Positions 8,096 through 16,224 are shown, counted from the first letter of the stretch. The stretch: 26,006 bases of DNA from DASVWH01 sp036389715 (GCA_036389715.1 DASVWH010000074.1:1-26006); one strand, 5' to 3'. The notes: generated by a model from the letters alone, not told the origin. Translations and numbers: made by a program.

Positions 8096-8143
8096 GTTTC
8101 GGGTTCCGGGCTTCGAGTTAAAGCGAACCCGAAACCCGAAACC
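8096..8143. repeat. Imperfect inverted repeat, GTTTCGGGTT type
   Basis: The left arm 8096-8115 and right arm 8124-8143 pair over about 18 of 20 positions with one bulge, around an 8-base loop. It lies in the 190-base gap between the GAF-like gene and the zinc-ribbon gene, both on the minus strand. It could act as a transcription terminator or processing site. The right arm word CGAACCCGAAACC recurs at 20556-20568. Confidence 0.6.
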
Positions 8144-8175
8144 CGCACGCGCGCAGATAATCTTCCGCCCGGCCT

Positions 8176-9669
8176 TTAAGCCGCGGCGGTCGAGCCCGGA
8201 TAGCCGCGGCCCAGTTTGCCCGCATCGCCTTCGGCCAGCGTGTTGACCAACTCCTGATGAAAGTAGTCGTAGCGTGCGGCCACGGGCGGGGCCACACGCT
8301 TATCGTACATCTGGCGCGAGCGGTCTATGTCCTCGCGCAGGCGTTCGTAGAGATCGCCTTCGATTCGTCCCTCCGTGACCTTCTGCTCGTTATAGAGCTT
8401 GATTTCGGAGACGAGCAGGCGCGCAAAGCGGCGCGCGTCGTTGTGCAGCCGCTTCTCGTCCTCGCCGACATCAACCGGCAGCTCGGCATCCGAACTGCCG
8501 TAGCGCCGCGCCGTGCCGAGCGGGGCTACGTACTGCCCGGCAGGAGCTTCCGCCGGTTGCGGTTGACCAAACTGAACGCCAGCCCCGGCCTGGCTCTCCG
8601 CTTCCGGTGAAGCGGCGAACTGCGGCGACGCCGACTGCGGCTCAAAGCCCCCGTGCGCGACAGGCGGTGGCGGTGGCGGGGGCGTGAAATAGGGCGCGAC
8701 GCCCTTCTCGTCGAACGCGGGCGCGCTCATCTCCACCGTCGGCGTTTCCGTCTCGTAAGCCTCGTCGGGTTCGGCCGTCGCTGTTTCGGACGCGCCCGGC
8801 GAGGGCTGCGCCTCTTCCGCGACGAAAGATTGAGAAGGCTGCGGCTCTGCTGTCTCCGCTTCGACGGCGCGCGGCTGTTCGGGCGCGGGCGCTTCGACGC
8901 GCGGCGGGCGCGGCACGGGCGCGGTTCGCCCGACCGAGAGCAGCTCGACGGCCATGCCCGCCACACGGACGAGCGTTTCCAGGGCTTCGAGGCTGATGGC
9001 GTCGGCATCGAGCCCGGCCGAATCGGCGTAGAGCACTGCGACCGCCTTGCCGCGAGCGATGAGCGGGATGGCGACCATGCGCTGCGGCGGCTCGGAGCCG
9101 AGCTTGCCGATTAAGAGGTAATCTTCGGCGTTGCTGCCGGGCTGCCCGCTCCAACTGGCGCGCGTCTTGACCACGTCGCTCAGCGGCGTCTCCGATGAAA
9201 GGGGCAGGACGATCTCGCGCACCGCGTCGTCGCCGACCGTGCCTTCGAGCCCGCGCGCACGCCACCCGATGACCTGCTCATTCTTGACGACGAAGAAACA
9301 GACGCGCGGCGCAAAGGAGGCGGCGCGGTTGACGAGCGTGTTGAGAATGTCTGCCTGCGAGCGCTGGTCGTCGAGATCATCTATCCCGGCCTTGAGAATC
9401 GCCATGTCGCTGGCGGACTTGGTGCGGGCCGATTCGGCTGCCGCTTCCTCGATGCCGCGTTCGTGCGCGGCGCGCATGTGCTCGGAGATCGAAGCGAGGA
9501 CGGACGTGTCGGTCGCCGAATCGTCGCGAGAGCGTTCGAGCAGGCGCGTGAACGCCTCGTTGACCTGGCTCTGAAGGCGCGTGATCTCGTCTTGCAGCAC
9601 GCTCAGGCGCGAGTTGATGTAATCGTCAACTTCGCCGCGCAAACTATTTTCCAGTTCTCCACTGACCAC
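8176..9669 (-). CDS. Coiled-coil, GAF-like protein with conserved-looking C-terminal helical domain
   Basis: I take GTG 9669 as the start because GGAGGAAG (9677-9684) lies seven bases upstream; the frame continues to GTG 9783, which would give 535 residues. The 497-residue product is cytoplasmic with no signal or membrane segment. Residues about 5-95 are helical with heptad character, 102-247 resemble a GAF sensor fold (ending in VAIPLIARGKAVAVLYADS), and 250-398 form a Pro/Glu/Ala-rich linker. Residues 400-485 form a compact charged helical domain around NDARRFARLLVSEIKLYNEQK. A regulatory role is likely from the GAF-like fold and the divergent response-regulator gene, but the ligand and output are not visible. 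Confidence 0.8.
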   Translation of the reverse strand: MVSGELENSLRGEVDDYINSRLSVLQDEITRLQSQVNEAFTRLLERSRDDSATDTSVLASISEHMRAAHERGIEEAAAESARTKSASDMAILKAGIDDLDDQRSQADILNTLVNRAASFAPRVCFFVVKNEQVIGWRARGLEGTVGDDAVREIVLPLSSETPLSDVVKTRASWSGQPGSNAEDYLLIGKLGSEPPQRMVAIPLIARGKAVAVLYADSAGLDADAISLEALETLVRVAGMAVELLSVGRTAPVPRPPRVEAPAPEQPRAVEAETAEPQPSQSFVAEEAQPSPGASETATAEPDEAYETETPTVEMSAPAFDEKGVAPYFTPPPPPPPVAHGGFEPQSASPQFAASPEAESQAGAGVQFGQPQPAEAPAGQYVAPLGTARRYGSSDAELPVDVGEDEKRLHNDARRFARLLVSEIKLYNEQKVTEGRIEGDLYERLREDIDRSRQMYDKRVAPPVAARYDYFHQELVNTLAEGDAGKLGRGYPGSTAAA

Positions 9670-9809
9670 CTTTTGTCTTCCTCCGTTCGGATTCGGCACG
9701 CTTCGGGACCGGCTCTCGTTAGCCTCTGGGAAGCGGCCTACAGGTTTTGAAGTGTTAGAGCCATGCGGTTGACGGGCGCTCACGCTGCGAGCGAAACGTC
9801 CTGACTCGG

Positions 9810-9838
9810 ATTATGGCGGGCAGATACAAGGGTGTCAA
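9810..9838 (-). promoter_or_regulatory. Sigma70-type promoter for the GAF-like gene
   Basis: Read on the minus strand: TTGACA (9838-9833), a 17-base spacer, and CATAAT (9815-9810). That is a perfect -35 and a 5/6 -10 at ideal spacing. Transcription would start near 9803, leaving about 130 bases of leader to GTG 9669. Confidence 0.7.
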
Positions 9839-9967
9839 GAAAATGCTTCTGAAGAGAGGGCGCGAGACGCCTGCGATTGCCGGTCGCAAATGGCTCTCGG
9901 CCCCTCTTTATGCGGCGCGCGGCGGGCCGCGCAGGGCAAGCGCCGGGCGCTCGCGCCCCTTGAGAAA

Positions 9968-9997
9968 TTGACAGCCTTGCGGCGGCTACGATATAAC
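9968..9997 (+). promoter_or_regulatory. Sigma70-type promoter for the response-regulator gene
   Basis: TTGACA (9968-9973), 18-base spacer, TATAAC (9992-9997). Start of transcription would be near 10004, about 110 bases before the ATG of the receiver-domain gene. Confidence 0.7.
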
Positions 9998-10112
9998 GAC
10001 GCGCTGTGCAGGCTCTCGAACCAGGCCGCGGCCATCTCCGAGCGGAAGAAAAAAGCGGCGTCACTCCTTTATCCGCAAATCCAATTGAGGCCCAAATAGC
10101 GTAGATTCAATA

Positions 10113-10505
10113 ATGCCCGGCAGCATCCTAATCATAGACGACCACGAAGACAATCGTGAGCTTTTGCGGCTCATGCTCGGCGTGGACGGCTATACGATAC
10201 GCGAGGCGAGCAACGGCCGCGAGGGCGTCGAGATGGCGCTGGCCGAGCAGCCCGACCTCGTGCTGGTTGACCTTTCGATGCCGGGGCTCGATGGCTGGGG
10301 CGTCCTGCGGGAGCTGCGCGCCGACCCGCGGACGCGCGCGACGACCTGCATCGCCGTCAGCGCCTTCGCCGATTCGGCACGCGCGCAGGCCCTCTCGCTC
10401 GGCTTCGACGCGTACCTGACAAAGCCCTTCCGCAACAAGGACCTGATGGAAACGGTCGGACGATTTCTCAAGCTCAAGCGGGAAGCCCGCGGGCAGCGGG
10501 TCTAA
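10113..10505 (+). CDS. Single-domain response regulator (CheY-like receiver)
   Basis: A 130-residue receiver domain with no output domain. The acidic pair Asp9/Asp10, phospho-acceptor Asp53 (LVLVDLSMPGLDG), the switch residue Ser83 and Lys104 (LTKPF) are all present, so it should be phosphorylated normally. It would act by protein contact, as CheY or as a phosphorelay intermediate. No histidine kinase is in the window. The nearest genes are the divergent GAF-like gene and a small unknown gene 85 bases downstream. A good sigma70-type promoter lies at 9968-9997. No strong ribosome site precedes the ATG. Confidence 0.93.
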   Translation: MPGSILIIDDHEDNRELLRLMLGVDGYTIREASNGREGVEMALAEQPDLVLVDLSMPGLDGWGVLRELRADPRTRATTCIAVSAFADSARAQALSLGFDAYLTKPFRNKDLMETVGRFLKLKREARGQRV

Positions 10506-10590
10506 GGCCGTAACTAAAAACGGCAGGTAAAAGAGGGGGGTTATTCACCTGGAACGAACGGACGCAGCAGCAGAGACGCCGGAAGACGAC

Positions 10591-10842
10591 GTGCCGGGCG
10601 CGGGCGTGATCCTGGTGGCCTTCGAGAAGCTGTTCGGCGGCGGTCGCGGCGTCAGGAAGTTCTCGCGCTCCGGCCTGCGCTACGTCAACCTTTCGGGGGG
10701 CGCTATTCTCGTCGAACAGAACCCGCAGAAGCGCAGCGAATGGGCAGCACTGGCCGCTGGCGGCCACCGCGTCGCCTGGGTCATGCGCGACGGCGAGTAC
10801 CTGGCGCGCGTCGTTGACGGCCAGGTCGTCATGCTCGACTGA
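10591..10842 (+). CDS. Small unknown protein downstream of the response regulator
   Basis: At least 83 residues from GTG 10591, with GGAA six bases upstream. The open frame continues back to a stop at 10528-10530, and a CTG at 10549 sits eight bases after a run of six G (10535-10540) that could serve as ribosome site, so the true start may be upstream and non-canonical. The product is soluble and looks like a small beta-rich fold (about 26-80: RYVNLSGGAILVEQN...YLARVVDGQVV). I do not recognise the family. Same strand as the receiver gene and probably in its transcript. Confidence 0.6.
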   Translation: MPGAGVILVAFEKLFGGGRGVRKFSRSGLRYVNLSGGAILVEQNPQKRSEWAALAAGGHRVAWVMRDGEYLARVVDGQVVMLD

Positions 10843-10861
10843 AAGCAAGAAAACTTAATCG

Positions 10862-10966
10862 TTGATTCATCCAGCCATTTAATCATTTACTCATTTAGCC
10901 CTTGAGCCATTTAGTCATTAACGCGGTCGTTAAATGAATCAATGATTAAATGGGTGAATGAATCAA
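10862..10966. repeat. Long imperfect palindrome, 36-base arms
   Basis: Arms 10862-10897 and 10931-10966 are reverse complements at 32 of 36 positions, around a 33-base loop. The arms are AT-rich and built of short words such as TTGATTCAT and CATTTAATCATT, in strong contrast to the GC-rich genes around. It sits between two convergent genes, so it may end transcription from both sides, or be a repeat family of this genome. Confidence 0.85.
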
Positions 10967-10975
10967 TCTCTCTTC

Positions 10976-11914
10976 TCACTTATTTTTCATGCGTGTGATG
11001 ACGTTGAGTTTCTTGCGGTTCGGGGTCTCGGCGACGGTCACCTGGATTTTGCGGGAAGAGCCCGGGGCGTCTGCGCGCGCAGGGTTATAGCCGATGACGT
11101 ACTGCGTATGGAGGTCGCGCGCGATCTCTTTACTGATGCCGGGCAGCTCCGAAATCGAGGTGGGGAAGAAGGCGCGGCCGCCGCTCTCGCGTGCGATGCG
11201 GTTTAGGAGATCGGCGGCCTTGGCGCGCGAGCCCTGGGTGTCCGCGAGTTTGGTCAGGCCGATGGCGAAGACCTGCAAGTCACTCTCGCGCAGGGCCGAG
11301 AGCAGCGTCTCGGGCTTGAGCTGGCTGCCGCGGTCCTCGCCGTCCGTGATGATGACCAGCGCATAGTGACGCGGCCCGCTTTCGCTGTTCTTCCGGTGTT
11401 CGCCGAGATACTTGGCCGCGCGATGCAGAGCGTCTATGAGCGCCGTCCGCCCGCCTTCGACGAAAAGAGTGTCGAGCGCATCTTCGAGCACCGCCCTGTC
11501 CTCGGTCAGGCCCTGGTCAATCTCGATTGAATCGCTGTCTACGAAGTGCATCAGGAAGGTCTCGTCGCCCTGCCTGTTGCCGCGGACAACCTCCTTGGCC
11601 GTGTTGATGACGCTGTCGAGCAGCGAGCGCAGAGAGCCCGTGGTGTCTATGATGAGACCGTAGCTGACGGGCATCTCGGCCTTCGAGAAATAGGAGATGG
11701 TCTGCTGCGTGCCGTCTTCGGTCAGGCGAAAGTCCTCCTGCCGCAAATCCGTGATGGCATTGTTTGAGCCGTCCGTGACGAGCACGTTGAGCTTGACGAG
11801 CGGCTGCTGTGCCGTCTGGCCCGCTGTCTGAGCCGCAATGGCAAAGGGCGTTAAGAAGAGAAGAGAGCCCGCCAGCGCCAGCCTGATCTTCGATTTTCTC
11901 GGAAAGAAACTCAT
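10976..11914 (-). CDS. Secreted VWA-domain protein (VWFA-related Acidobacterial family)
   Basis: A 312-residue exported protein: signal peptide with hydrophobic core at about 12-27, cleavage near AIAAQ. An N-terminal beta segment (39-78: VKLNVLVTDGSNNAITDLRQEDF...) precedes a von Willebrand A domain from about 82. Metal-site residues are near-canonical: Asp90-Thr-Thr-Gly-Ser94, Thr157 in GGRTAL and Asp191 in ITDGED; the usual DxSxS has Thr for the first Ser. This N-terminal segment plus VWA layout matches the family common in Acidobacteriota (TIGR03436). It probably binds a protein or polymer in the periplasm or outside. AGAGGTC precedes the ATG. The amidohydrolase gene lies 57 bases upstream on the same strand. 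Confidence 0.92.
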   Translation of the reverse strand: MSFFPRKSKIRLALAGSLLFLTPFAIAAQTAGQTAQQPLVKLNVLVTDGSNNAITDLRQEDFRLTEDGTQQTISYFSKAEMPVSYGLIIDTTGSLRSLLDSVINTAKEVVRGNRQGDETFLMHFVDSDSIEIDQGLTEDRAVLEDALDTLFVEGGRTALIDALHRAAKYLGEHRKNSESGPRHYALVIITDGEDRGSQLKPETLLSALRESDLQVFAIGLTKLADTQGSRAKAADLLNRIARESGGRAFFPTSISELPGISKEIARDLHTQYVIGYNPARADAPGSSRKIQVTVAETPNRKKLNVITRMKNK

Positions 11915-11971
11915 AATTGTTGACCTCTTGATTTACGCTTTACAGCCCATGCGGAAGAGCCTGGCCAAGCC

Positions 11972-13741
11972 TCACCCGGCCGGGCGCTCGTAGACGACGC
12001 GGCCGCCGAGAATGGTCATCACGGCTTCGGTCTGAAGAATCTCTTCCGGCTTGATGGAGAGCAGATCGCGCGAATGCACGGTCAGGTCCGCGAGCATCCC
12101 TACCTTGAGCTGCCCCTTCTCGTTCTCTTCAAACGAAGCGTAGGCGGATTCGGCCGTGTAGCAGCGGATGGCGTCGCCGATTGAGAGACGCTCCTGCGGC
12201 CACCAGCCGCCCGCGGGCTCGCCCTCCGTGCTCTGTCTAGTGACGGCCGCGTAGAGCCCCAGGTAAGGATTAATGGGCTCGACGGGCCAGTCCGTGCCGA
12301 ACGGGACGTGAACCTTAAAGGCGCGCATCATGTGCCAGGCATAGGCTCCCTGCACGCGATACTCGCCCAGGCGGTCCTGCGCCCAGCGTTTGTCCGAGAT
12401 GGCGTGCGAGGGCTGCATCGAAGCGATCACGCCGAGGTCGCGAAAGCGCGCGAAGTCCGAAGGCGCGACGACCTGCGCGTGCTCGACGCGATGACGCATG
12501 CCTTCTCGCCCGCGGATGGCGGCCACCTCCTGCCCGGCATCCTTTAAGGGTTTCGCCTGAGAGACGGTCGGAGGCGCAGGCCCCTGGCCGCTCCATCGAG
12601 AGGCCGCCTGAAACCCGTCGAGCGCCATCCGGTTCGCGCGGTCGCCGATGGCGTGCAGGGCGATTTGAAAGCCTGCCGCGTCACGCTCGACGATCATCCG
12701 CGTCAGCTCTTCGGGCGGGTGACGCGGGATGCCGCTGTTGTGCGGGTCGTCGGCAAAGGGCGCGAGCATGGCGGCGGTGCGTGAGCCGAGCGTGCCGTCG
12801 ACGTAGCCCTTGAGCGCCGTCAAGCGCAGGCGCAGCGGGTCGTCCTTGAACGAAGCGAACTCGACGCGCTGGCGTTTGAGCTCCGTAATCGTGTCCTCGA
12901 AGTTCTGCCACTCGGCGACGCGCACGGTCAGCCGCCCCTGCCTGAGCAGCTCGCGGTAGAGCAGCGTCGTTTCGTAGCCGGAATTGTCCTGAATCGAAGT
13001 CAGCCCGTAGCGCCTGGCTTCCGCCAGCGCACGCTCGATGGCCTGCATTCTCTCCGCGCGCGAAGGCTCCGGCACGACTCTCCCGACGATCTCGCCCGCC
13101 GTCTCCTTCAGAATCCCGGTCGGCTCGTTGGCCGCATCGCGCAGGATTTCGCCGCCTTCGGGCGCTTTCGTCGCGCTCGTCACTGCGGCCTTCTGCAAGG
13201 CCAGCGAGTTGGCCCAGGAGACGTGCCCGTCAACGCGCTGGACGAAGACCGGATTGTTCGGCGCGACGGCGTCCAAATCCTGCCGGGTCGGCCACTGCCC
13301 GCCCCAGAGCGTGTGGTCCCAGCCGCGGCCGAGAATCCATGAGCCGGGCGGCAGCTCGCGCACCTTGGCCGCGATGCGCTCCTTCGCTTCCCGAAGGCTG
13401 CGTGCCCCTAGCAGGTTGACGCGCAGCAGTGAGAGCCCGCCGCCGAGAAAGTGCAGGTGCGCGTCGTTGAAGCCCGCCGTCACCAGCCTGCCATGTAAGT
13501 CAATCGTGCGCTCGCCGGTGTAGCGCGCCGACAGCTCCGCTGTTGTGCCGACGGCGGCGATGCGTTCTCCGTCAATGGCGACGGCCTCCGCGATTGTGCC
13601 CGCCGCATCGCCTGTAAAAATCTTCCCGTTGGTCAGCAGGAGACTGACCCTCTGCGGGCGCGTCCGCGCGGTCGAGCCGGGTGAAGCCAGGAGCAGCGAA
13701 GAGATAACGAGCAGCGCTAAAAGCGTGTGTCTGGATGCCAT
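11972..13741 (-). CDS. Secreted amidohydrolase (YtcJ-like, amidohydrolase 3 family)
   Basis: A 589-residue metal-dependent hydrolase with a signal peptide (hydrophobic core about 7-20). Metal-ligand motifs are visible: HLH at 95-97 in NDAHLHF, the KGYVDGTLGSRTA segment, HAIGDRANR, RHRVEHAQ and FGTDWPVEP. The beta-sandwich ends characteristic of amidohydrolases (LLLTNGKIFTGDA at the start, LADLTVHSRDL near the end) are also present. Length fits the YtcJ group (about 530-590). The substrate, probably an amide or other N-containing ring or ester, cannot be predicted. It starts at ATG 13741 with no clear ribosome site, though an extended -10 element lies about 40 bases upstream. Confidence 0.92.
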   Translation of the reverse strand: MASRHTLLALLVISSLLLASPGSTARTRPQRVSLLLTNGKIFTGDAAGTIAEAVAIDGERIAAVGTTAELSARYTGERTIDLHGRLVTAGFNDAHLHFLGGGLSLLRVNLLGARSLREAKERIAAKVRELPPGSWILGRGWDHTLWGGQWPTRQDLDAVAPNNPVFVQRVDGHVSWANSLALQKAAVTSATKAPEGGEILRDAANEPTGILKETAGEIVGRVVPEPSRAERMQAIERALAEARRYGLTSIQDNSGYETTLLYRELLRQGRLTVRVAEWQNFEDTITELKRQRVEFASFKDDPLRLRLTALKGYVDGTLGSRTAAMLAPFADDPHNSGIPRHPPEELTRMIVERDAAGFQIALHAIGDRANRMALDGFQAASRWSGQGPAPPTVSQAKPLKDAGQEVAAIRGREGMRHRVEHAQVVAPSDFARFRDLGVIASMQPSHAISDKRWAQDRLGEYRVQGAYAWHMMRAFKVHVPFGTDWPVEPINPYLGLYAAVTRQSTEGEPAGGWWPQERLSIGDAIRCYTAESAYASFEENEKGQLKVGMLADLTVHSRDLLSIKPEEILQTEAVMTILGGRVVYERPAG

Positions 13742-13780
13742 TTTTTTTGATTCGAGAGACGAGATTCGGGAGCGGCTATC

Positions 13781-13786
13781 TTTATA
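13781..13786 (-). promoter_or_regulatory. Extended -10 promoter element for the amidohydrolase gene
   Basis: On the minus strand the sequence reads TGGTATAAAG, an extended -10 (TGnTATAAA) with only a weak -35 match 18 bases upstream. It sits about 40 bases before the amidohydrolase ATG. Confidence 0.5.
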
Positions 13787-13883
13787 CCATCAACCGGAGC
13801 CTTTTACACAGTGGCGCGTGCGGCGTGCGTCCGGGCAATTTCGCTGGCGAAAACATTTGCTGTCCTGCCCACGGCATTTGCCA

Positions 13884-13889
13884 TATAAT
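13884..13889 (+). promoter_or_regulatory. -10 element for the dienelactone hydrolase gene
   Basis: A perfect TATAAT, 75 bases before the ATG at 13965. The -35 is unclear: TGTCCT at 17 bases or TTGCTG at 21 bases. It is on the opposite strand to, and about 100 bases from, the amidohydrolase promoter. Confidence 0.45.
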
Positions 13890-13964
13890 CGCGCCCTCCG
13901 GGAAGGGCAGCGCAGGCTCTCACCGGCAAGAAATTCTCTTCAGAGCAAAGGACCAGTACGGGAG

Positions 13965-14645
13965 ATGAAGACAGAACAGCTTAATCTTGAGACGCCCGGA
14001 GGGGCGACTATCGCTCACGTTGCGAGGCCCGACGACGCGGCCGGGAGCGGCGCTGCGGCCGCCGTTATCCTGATACACGAATGGTGGGGCATGACCGATC
14101 ACGTGCGTGACCTCGCGGGGCGCTACGCCGCGGAGGGCTTCACCTGTGTCGCGCCCGATCTCTTCCGCGGCAAGACCACGAAAGACCCGGAGGAAGCCTC
14201 TCGCCTGATGCACGGACTGGCCATAGAGGACGGGCTTGCCACTATCAGCAGCGCCGTCGCGGAGACCCGGCGCGCATACGGCGCGCAGAAGATAGGCATC
14301 ACGGGCTACTGCATGGGCGGCACGTTCGCCCTGCGCGCCGCCTGCGAGGTAGAGGGCCTGGCGGCGGCCGCTCCCTTCTACGGCGACATTCCCGAAGATG
14401 AGGCGCTCGGGCGGCTGCGCATCCCCGTGCTCTTCATCGCGGGGGCGCGCGACAACTGGATCACGCCCGAGAAGGTCAACGAATTGAAGGAGGCCGCGAA
14501 CAGGTTCGACCTGCCCGTCGAAGTCGTCAGCTACGACGCCGATCATGCTTTCTTCAACGACACCCGCCCCGAGGTCTACGACCCGGAGGCGGCGGCAAAT
14601 GCATGGCAGCGCGTCCTCGCGCTCTTCCGCGAACGCTTACAGTGA
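13965..14645 (+). CDS. Dienelactone hydrolase family protein
   Basis: A 226-residue alpha/beta hydrolase of the usual length for this family. The triad is complete: Cys116 in GYCMGG, Asp163 in ARDNW and His194 in DADHAFFN, with the family glutamate Glu39 in IHEWWG. The classical enzyme opens dienelactone to maleylacetate in chloroaromatic breakdown, but no catabolic genes lie nearby, so a general carboxylesterase role is as likely. The open frame extends far upstream to 13545, but that part overlaps the antisense of the amidohydrolase gene and the promoter, so ATG 13965 is chosen; AAAGGA lies 12 bases before it. Cytoplasmic; no signal peptide. Confidence 0.93.
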   Translation: MKTEQLNLETPGGATIAHVARPDDAAGSGAAAAVILIHEWWGMTDHVRDLAGRYAAEGFTCVAPDLFRGKTTKDPEEASRLMHGLAIEDGLATISSAVAETRRAYGAQKIGITGYCMGGTFALRAACEVEGLAAAAPFYGDIPEDEALGRLRIPVLFIAGARDNWITPEKVNELKEAANRFDLPVEVVSYDADHAFFNDTRPEVYDPEAAANAWQRVLALFRERLQ

Positions 14646-14712
14646 TGCCTTAACCCGGCCTTGTCGAAGCTCATTGAAGCTCTGCGAAGAAATCTCAACG
14701 GAGGCAACACGG

Positions 14713-15159
14713 ATGACGAACGAGGCTTTCAAGGTGATGACGGGCAAGAGAATAACGCGGCGGTCCCTGCTCCTGCTGGTGCTGCTCTGCGGCCTCGGGT
14801 CGTCAGCCTTCGCGCAGGGCGGCGGCAGAAGTGCGCGCCGCGTGCAGTTTCCGGCGGGACGCACGACCACCGTGCTCAAAGGCGTGCTCAGGGGAACACA
14901 GGACGCGACCTATGTCGTGCGCGCACGCAAGGGGCAGACGCTCATCGCACACCTCTCTGTAGCGAATGATTGCTGTGCCTCGCTGATGATTAAAGGCCCG
15001 GACAACAACAGCCTGACGAACCCGGACGGGACGGACGCGAGCGATGATTTCTCGATTATCTTACAGCGGACGGGCGATTACCGGGTGATAGTCTTTCCGC
15101 CCGAGACAGCCGGTCGCCGTGACACCGCCCGGTACACGCTCGAACTGACCATTCGCTGA
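14713..15159 (+). CDS. Small secreted beta-sandwich protein (PPC-like)
   Basis: A 148-residue protein starting at ATG 14713, with GGAGG (14700-14704) eight bases upstream; the frame extends further upstream but only overlapping the previous gene. It has a signal peptide with basic start and hydrophobic core at about 18-30, cleavage near AFAQ. The mature part alternates short beta strands (RTTTVLKGVLRG, ATYVVRARKGQTLIAHL, DDFSIILQRTGDYRVIVFP, RYTLELTIR), which resembles bacterial pre-peptidase C-terminal domains. It may stabilise or target a secreted partner. It follows the hydrolase by 67 bases on the same strand. Function uncertain. Confidence 0.8.
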   Translation: MTNEAFKVMTGKRITRRSLLLLVLLCGLGSSAFAQGGGRSARRVQFPAGRTTTVLKGVLRGTQDATYVVRARKGQTLIAHLSVANDCCASLMIKGPDNNSLTNPDGTDASDDFSIILQRTGDYRVIVFPPETAGRRDTARYTLELTIR

Positions 15160-15184
15160 TTTCAACAGCAGTCGTTCGCTGAGT

Positions 15185-16144
15185 TCAGTGGCTGATGGCC
15201 GACGGATTCTGCTCAAGGAAACCTTCCAGCTCGGAGCGCGACGGCAGGGATGTCCGCGCTCCGAGCGCCCTGCACTTGAGCGCGGCGGTCGCGTTGGCCA
15301 GCCTCATGCTCGCCTCTATCTCTTCACCGCACAGCAGCCCGTAGAGAAAGCCCGCGTGAAAGGCATCGCCCGCGCCGGTCGTATCGCGGCATCCGCCCGG
15401 CACGCCGAGCGCAGGCGCTTCGAGAAACACCCCGCCCGAGAGCAGGAGCAACGCGCCGCGGCGGCCGAGCGTCATCCCTACAAGCGCGCAGCCGTATCGC
15501 GCCTTGATTTCCAGGAGCGCCGCGCGTTCGTCACGAATGCCCGTCAGGCGTTGCGGGAATTCGCCCGAAGAGATGAGTATGTCTATCAGCGGCAGCAGGC
15601 CGGGCAAGCCTTCGTAGATGTTATCTATGTCGGCTGAAACGATTGTCCCGGCCTCGCGCGCGGCGCGGGCCATCCGCGCGCAGGCCGGAGGGTCGTGTGC
15701 GTCCAGGTGCAGCACGCGCCCGCGCGCCGCCAGAGAGACGGGCGCATCCGCCGGACTGTAAGCCAGGCGCTCGTCCCTGTCCCAGATAATCGTGCGCTCG
15801 CCGTTGCGCTCGTCAATGATGATGAAGGCGAGCTGGTTGCGCCCTCCTTCGATTATCTCCGCAAACTCTGTATCCACGCCCTCGTCCGCGAGCGTCGCCA
15901 GGCCGAAGAGCCCCTCCGCATCCGAGCCGAAGCGCCCCGCATAGGCCGTGCGCAGCCCGAGCCGCTGCAAGCCGACCATCGCCGACGCCGTCTGCCCGCC
16001 AGCGGCGCGGACGTGTTCCGAGAGGCGCGTCTTCGTGTCGAAGGCCGGATACGCGGGCACTACGACGAGATGGTCCACGGCGTTGAGACCGAAGCCGACC
16101 GCGTCGAACTCTCTTTCGCGCGGCAGCGTGAAGGGGAAATGCAA
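15185..16144 (-). CDS. PfkB family carbohydrate or nucleoside kinase
   Basis: A 319-residue ribokinase-fold kinase of usual length. The N-terminal substrate-binding glycines are seen in RAAGGQTASA (about 47-55), and the C-terminal signature DTTGAGDAFHAGF carries the anion hole and catalytic base Asp260. The start is TTG at 16144, supported by AGGAGG (16154-16159 read on the minus strand) nine bases upstream; there is no ATG nearby. It phosphorylates a sugar, sugar acid or nucleoside with ATP; which one cannot be told. Divergent from uvrC, convergent with the PPC-like gene 25 bases away. Confidence 0.92.
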   Translation of the reverse strand: MHFPFTLPREREFDAVGFGLNAVDHLVVVPAYPAFDTKTRLSEHVRAAGGQTASAMVGLQRLGLRTAYAGRFGSDAEGLFGLATLADEGVDTEFAEIIEGGRNQLAFIIIDERNGERTIIWDRDERLAYSPADAPVSLAARGRVLHLDAHDPPACARMARAAREAGTIVSADIDNIYEGLPGLLPLIDILISSGEFPQRLTGIRDERAALLEIKARYGCALVGMTLGRRGALLLLSGGVFLEAPALGVPGGCRDTTGAGDAFHAGFLYGLLCGEEIEASMRLANATAALKCRALGARTSLPSRSELEGFLEQNPSAISH

Positions 16145-16224
16145 CCCGGTTTTCCTCCTGCTTTTCTCTCGGCTAAAATAGGGTTCAAAGCTACTGTGGC
16201 CGAGGTTCGAGGCCCTGCGTCGGC

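Larger units (their letters stand above)
9670..10112. other. Divergent intergenic region with two promoters and GC-rich hairpins
   Basis: A 443-base gap between the divergent GAF-like and response-regulator genes. It holds a minus-strand promoter (9810-9838), a plus-strand promoter (9968-9997), and between them two GC-rich hairpins: GCGCGG-CGGG-CCGCGC near 9915 and GGGCGC-TC-GCGCCC near 9950. I see no convincing gene inside it. Confidence 0.6.

Noticed and set aside
13545..13964. Upstream extension of the dienelactone hydrolase frame
   Set aside because: It overlaps the antisense of the amidohydrolase gene and contains its promoter and the hydrolase's own -10 element; the family starts at the chosen ATG.
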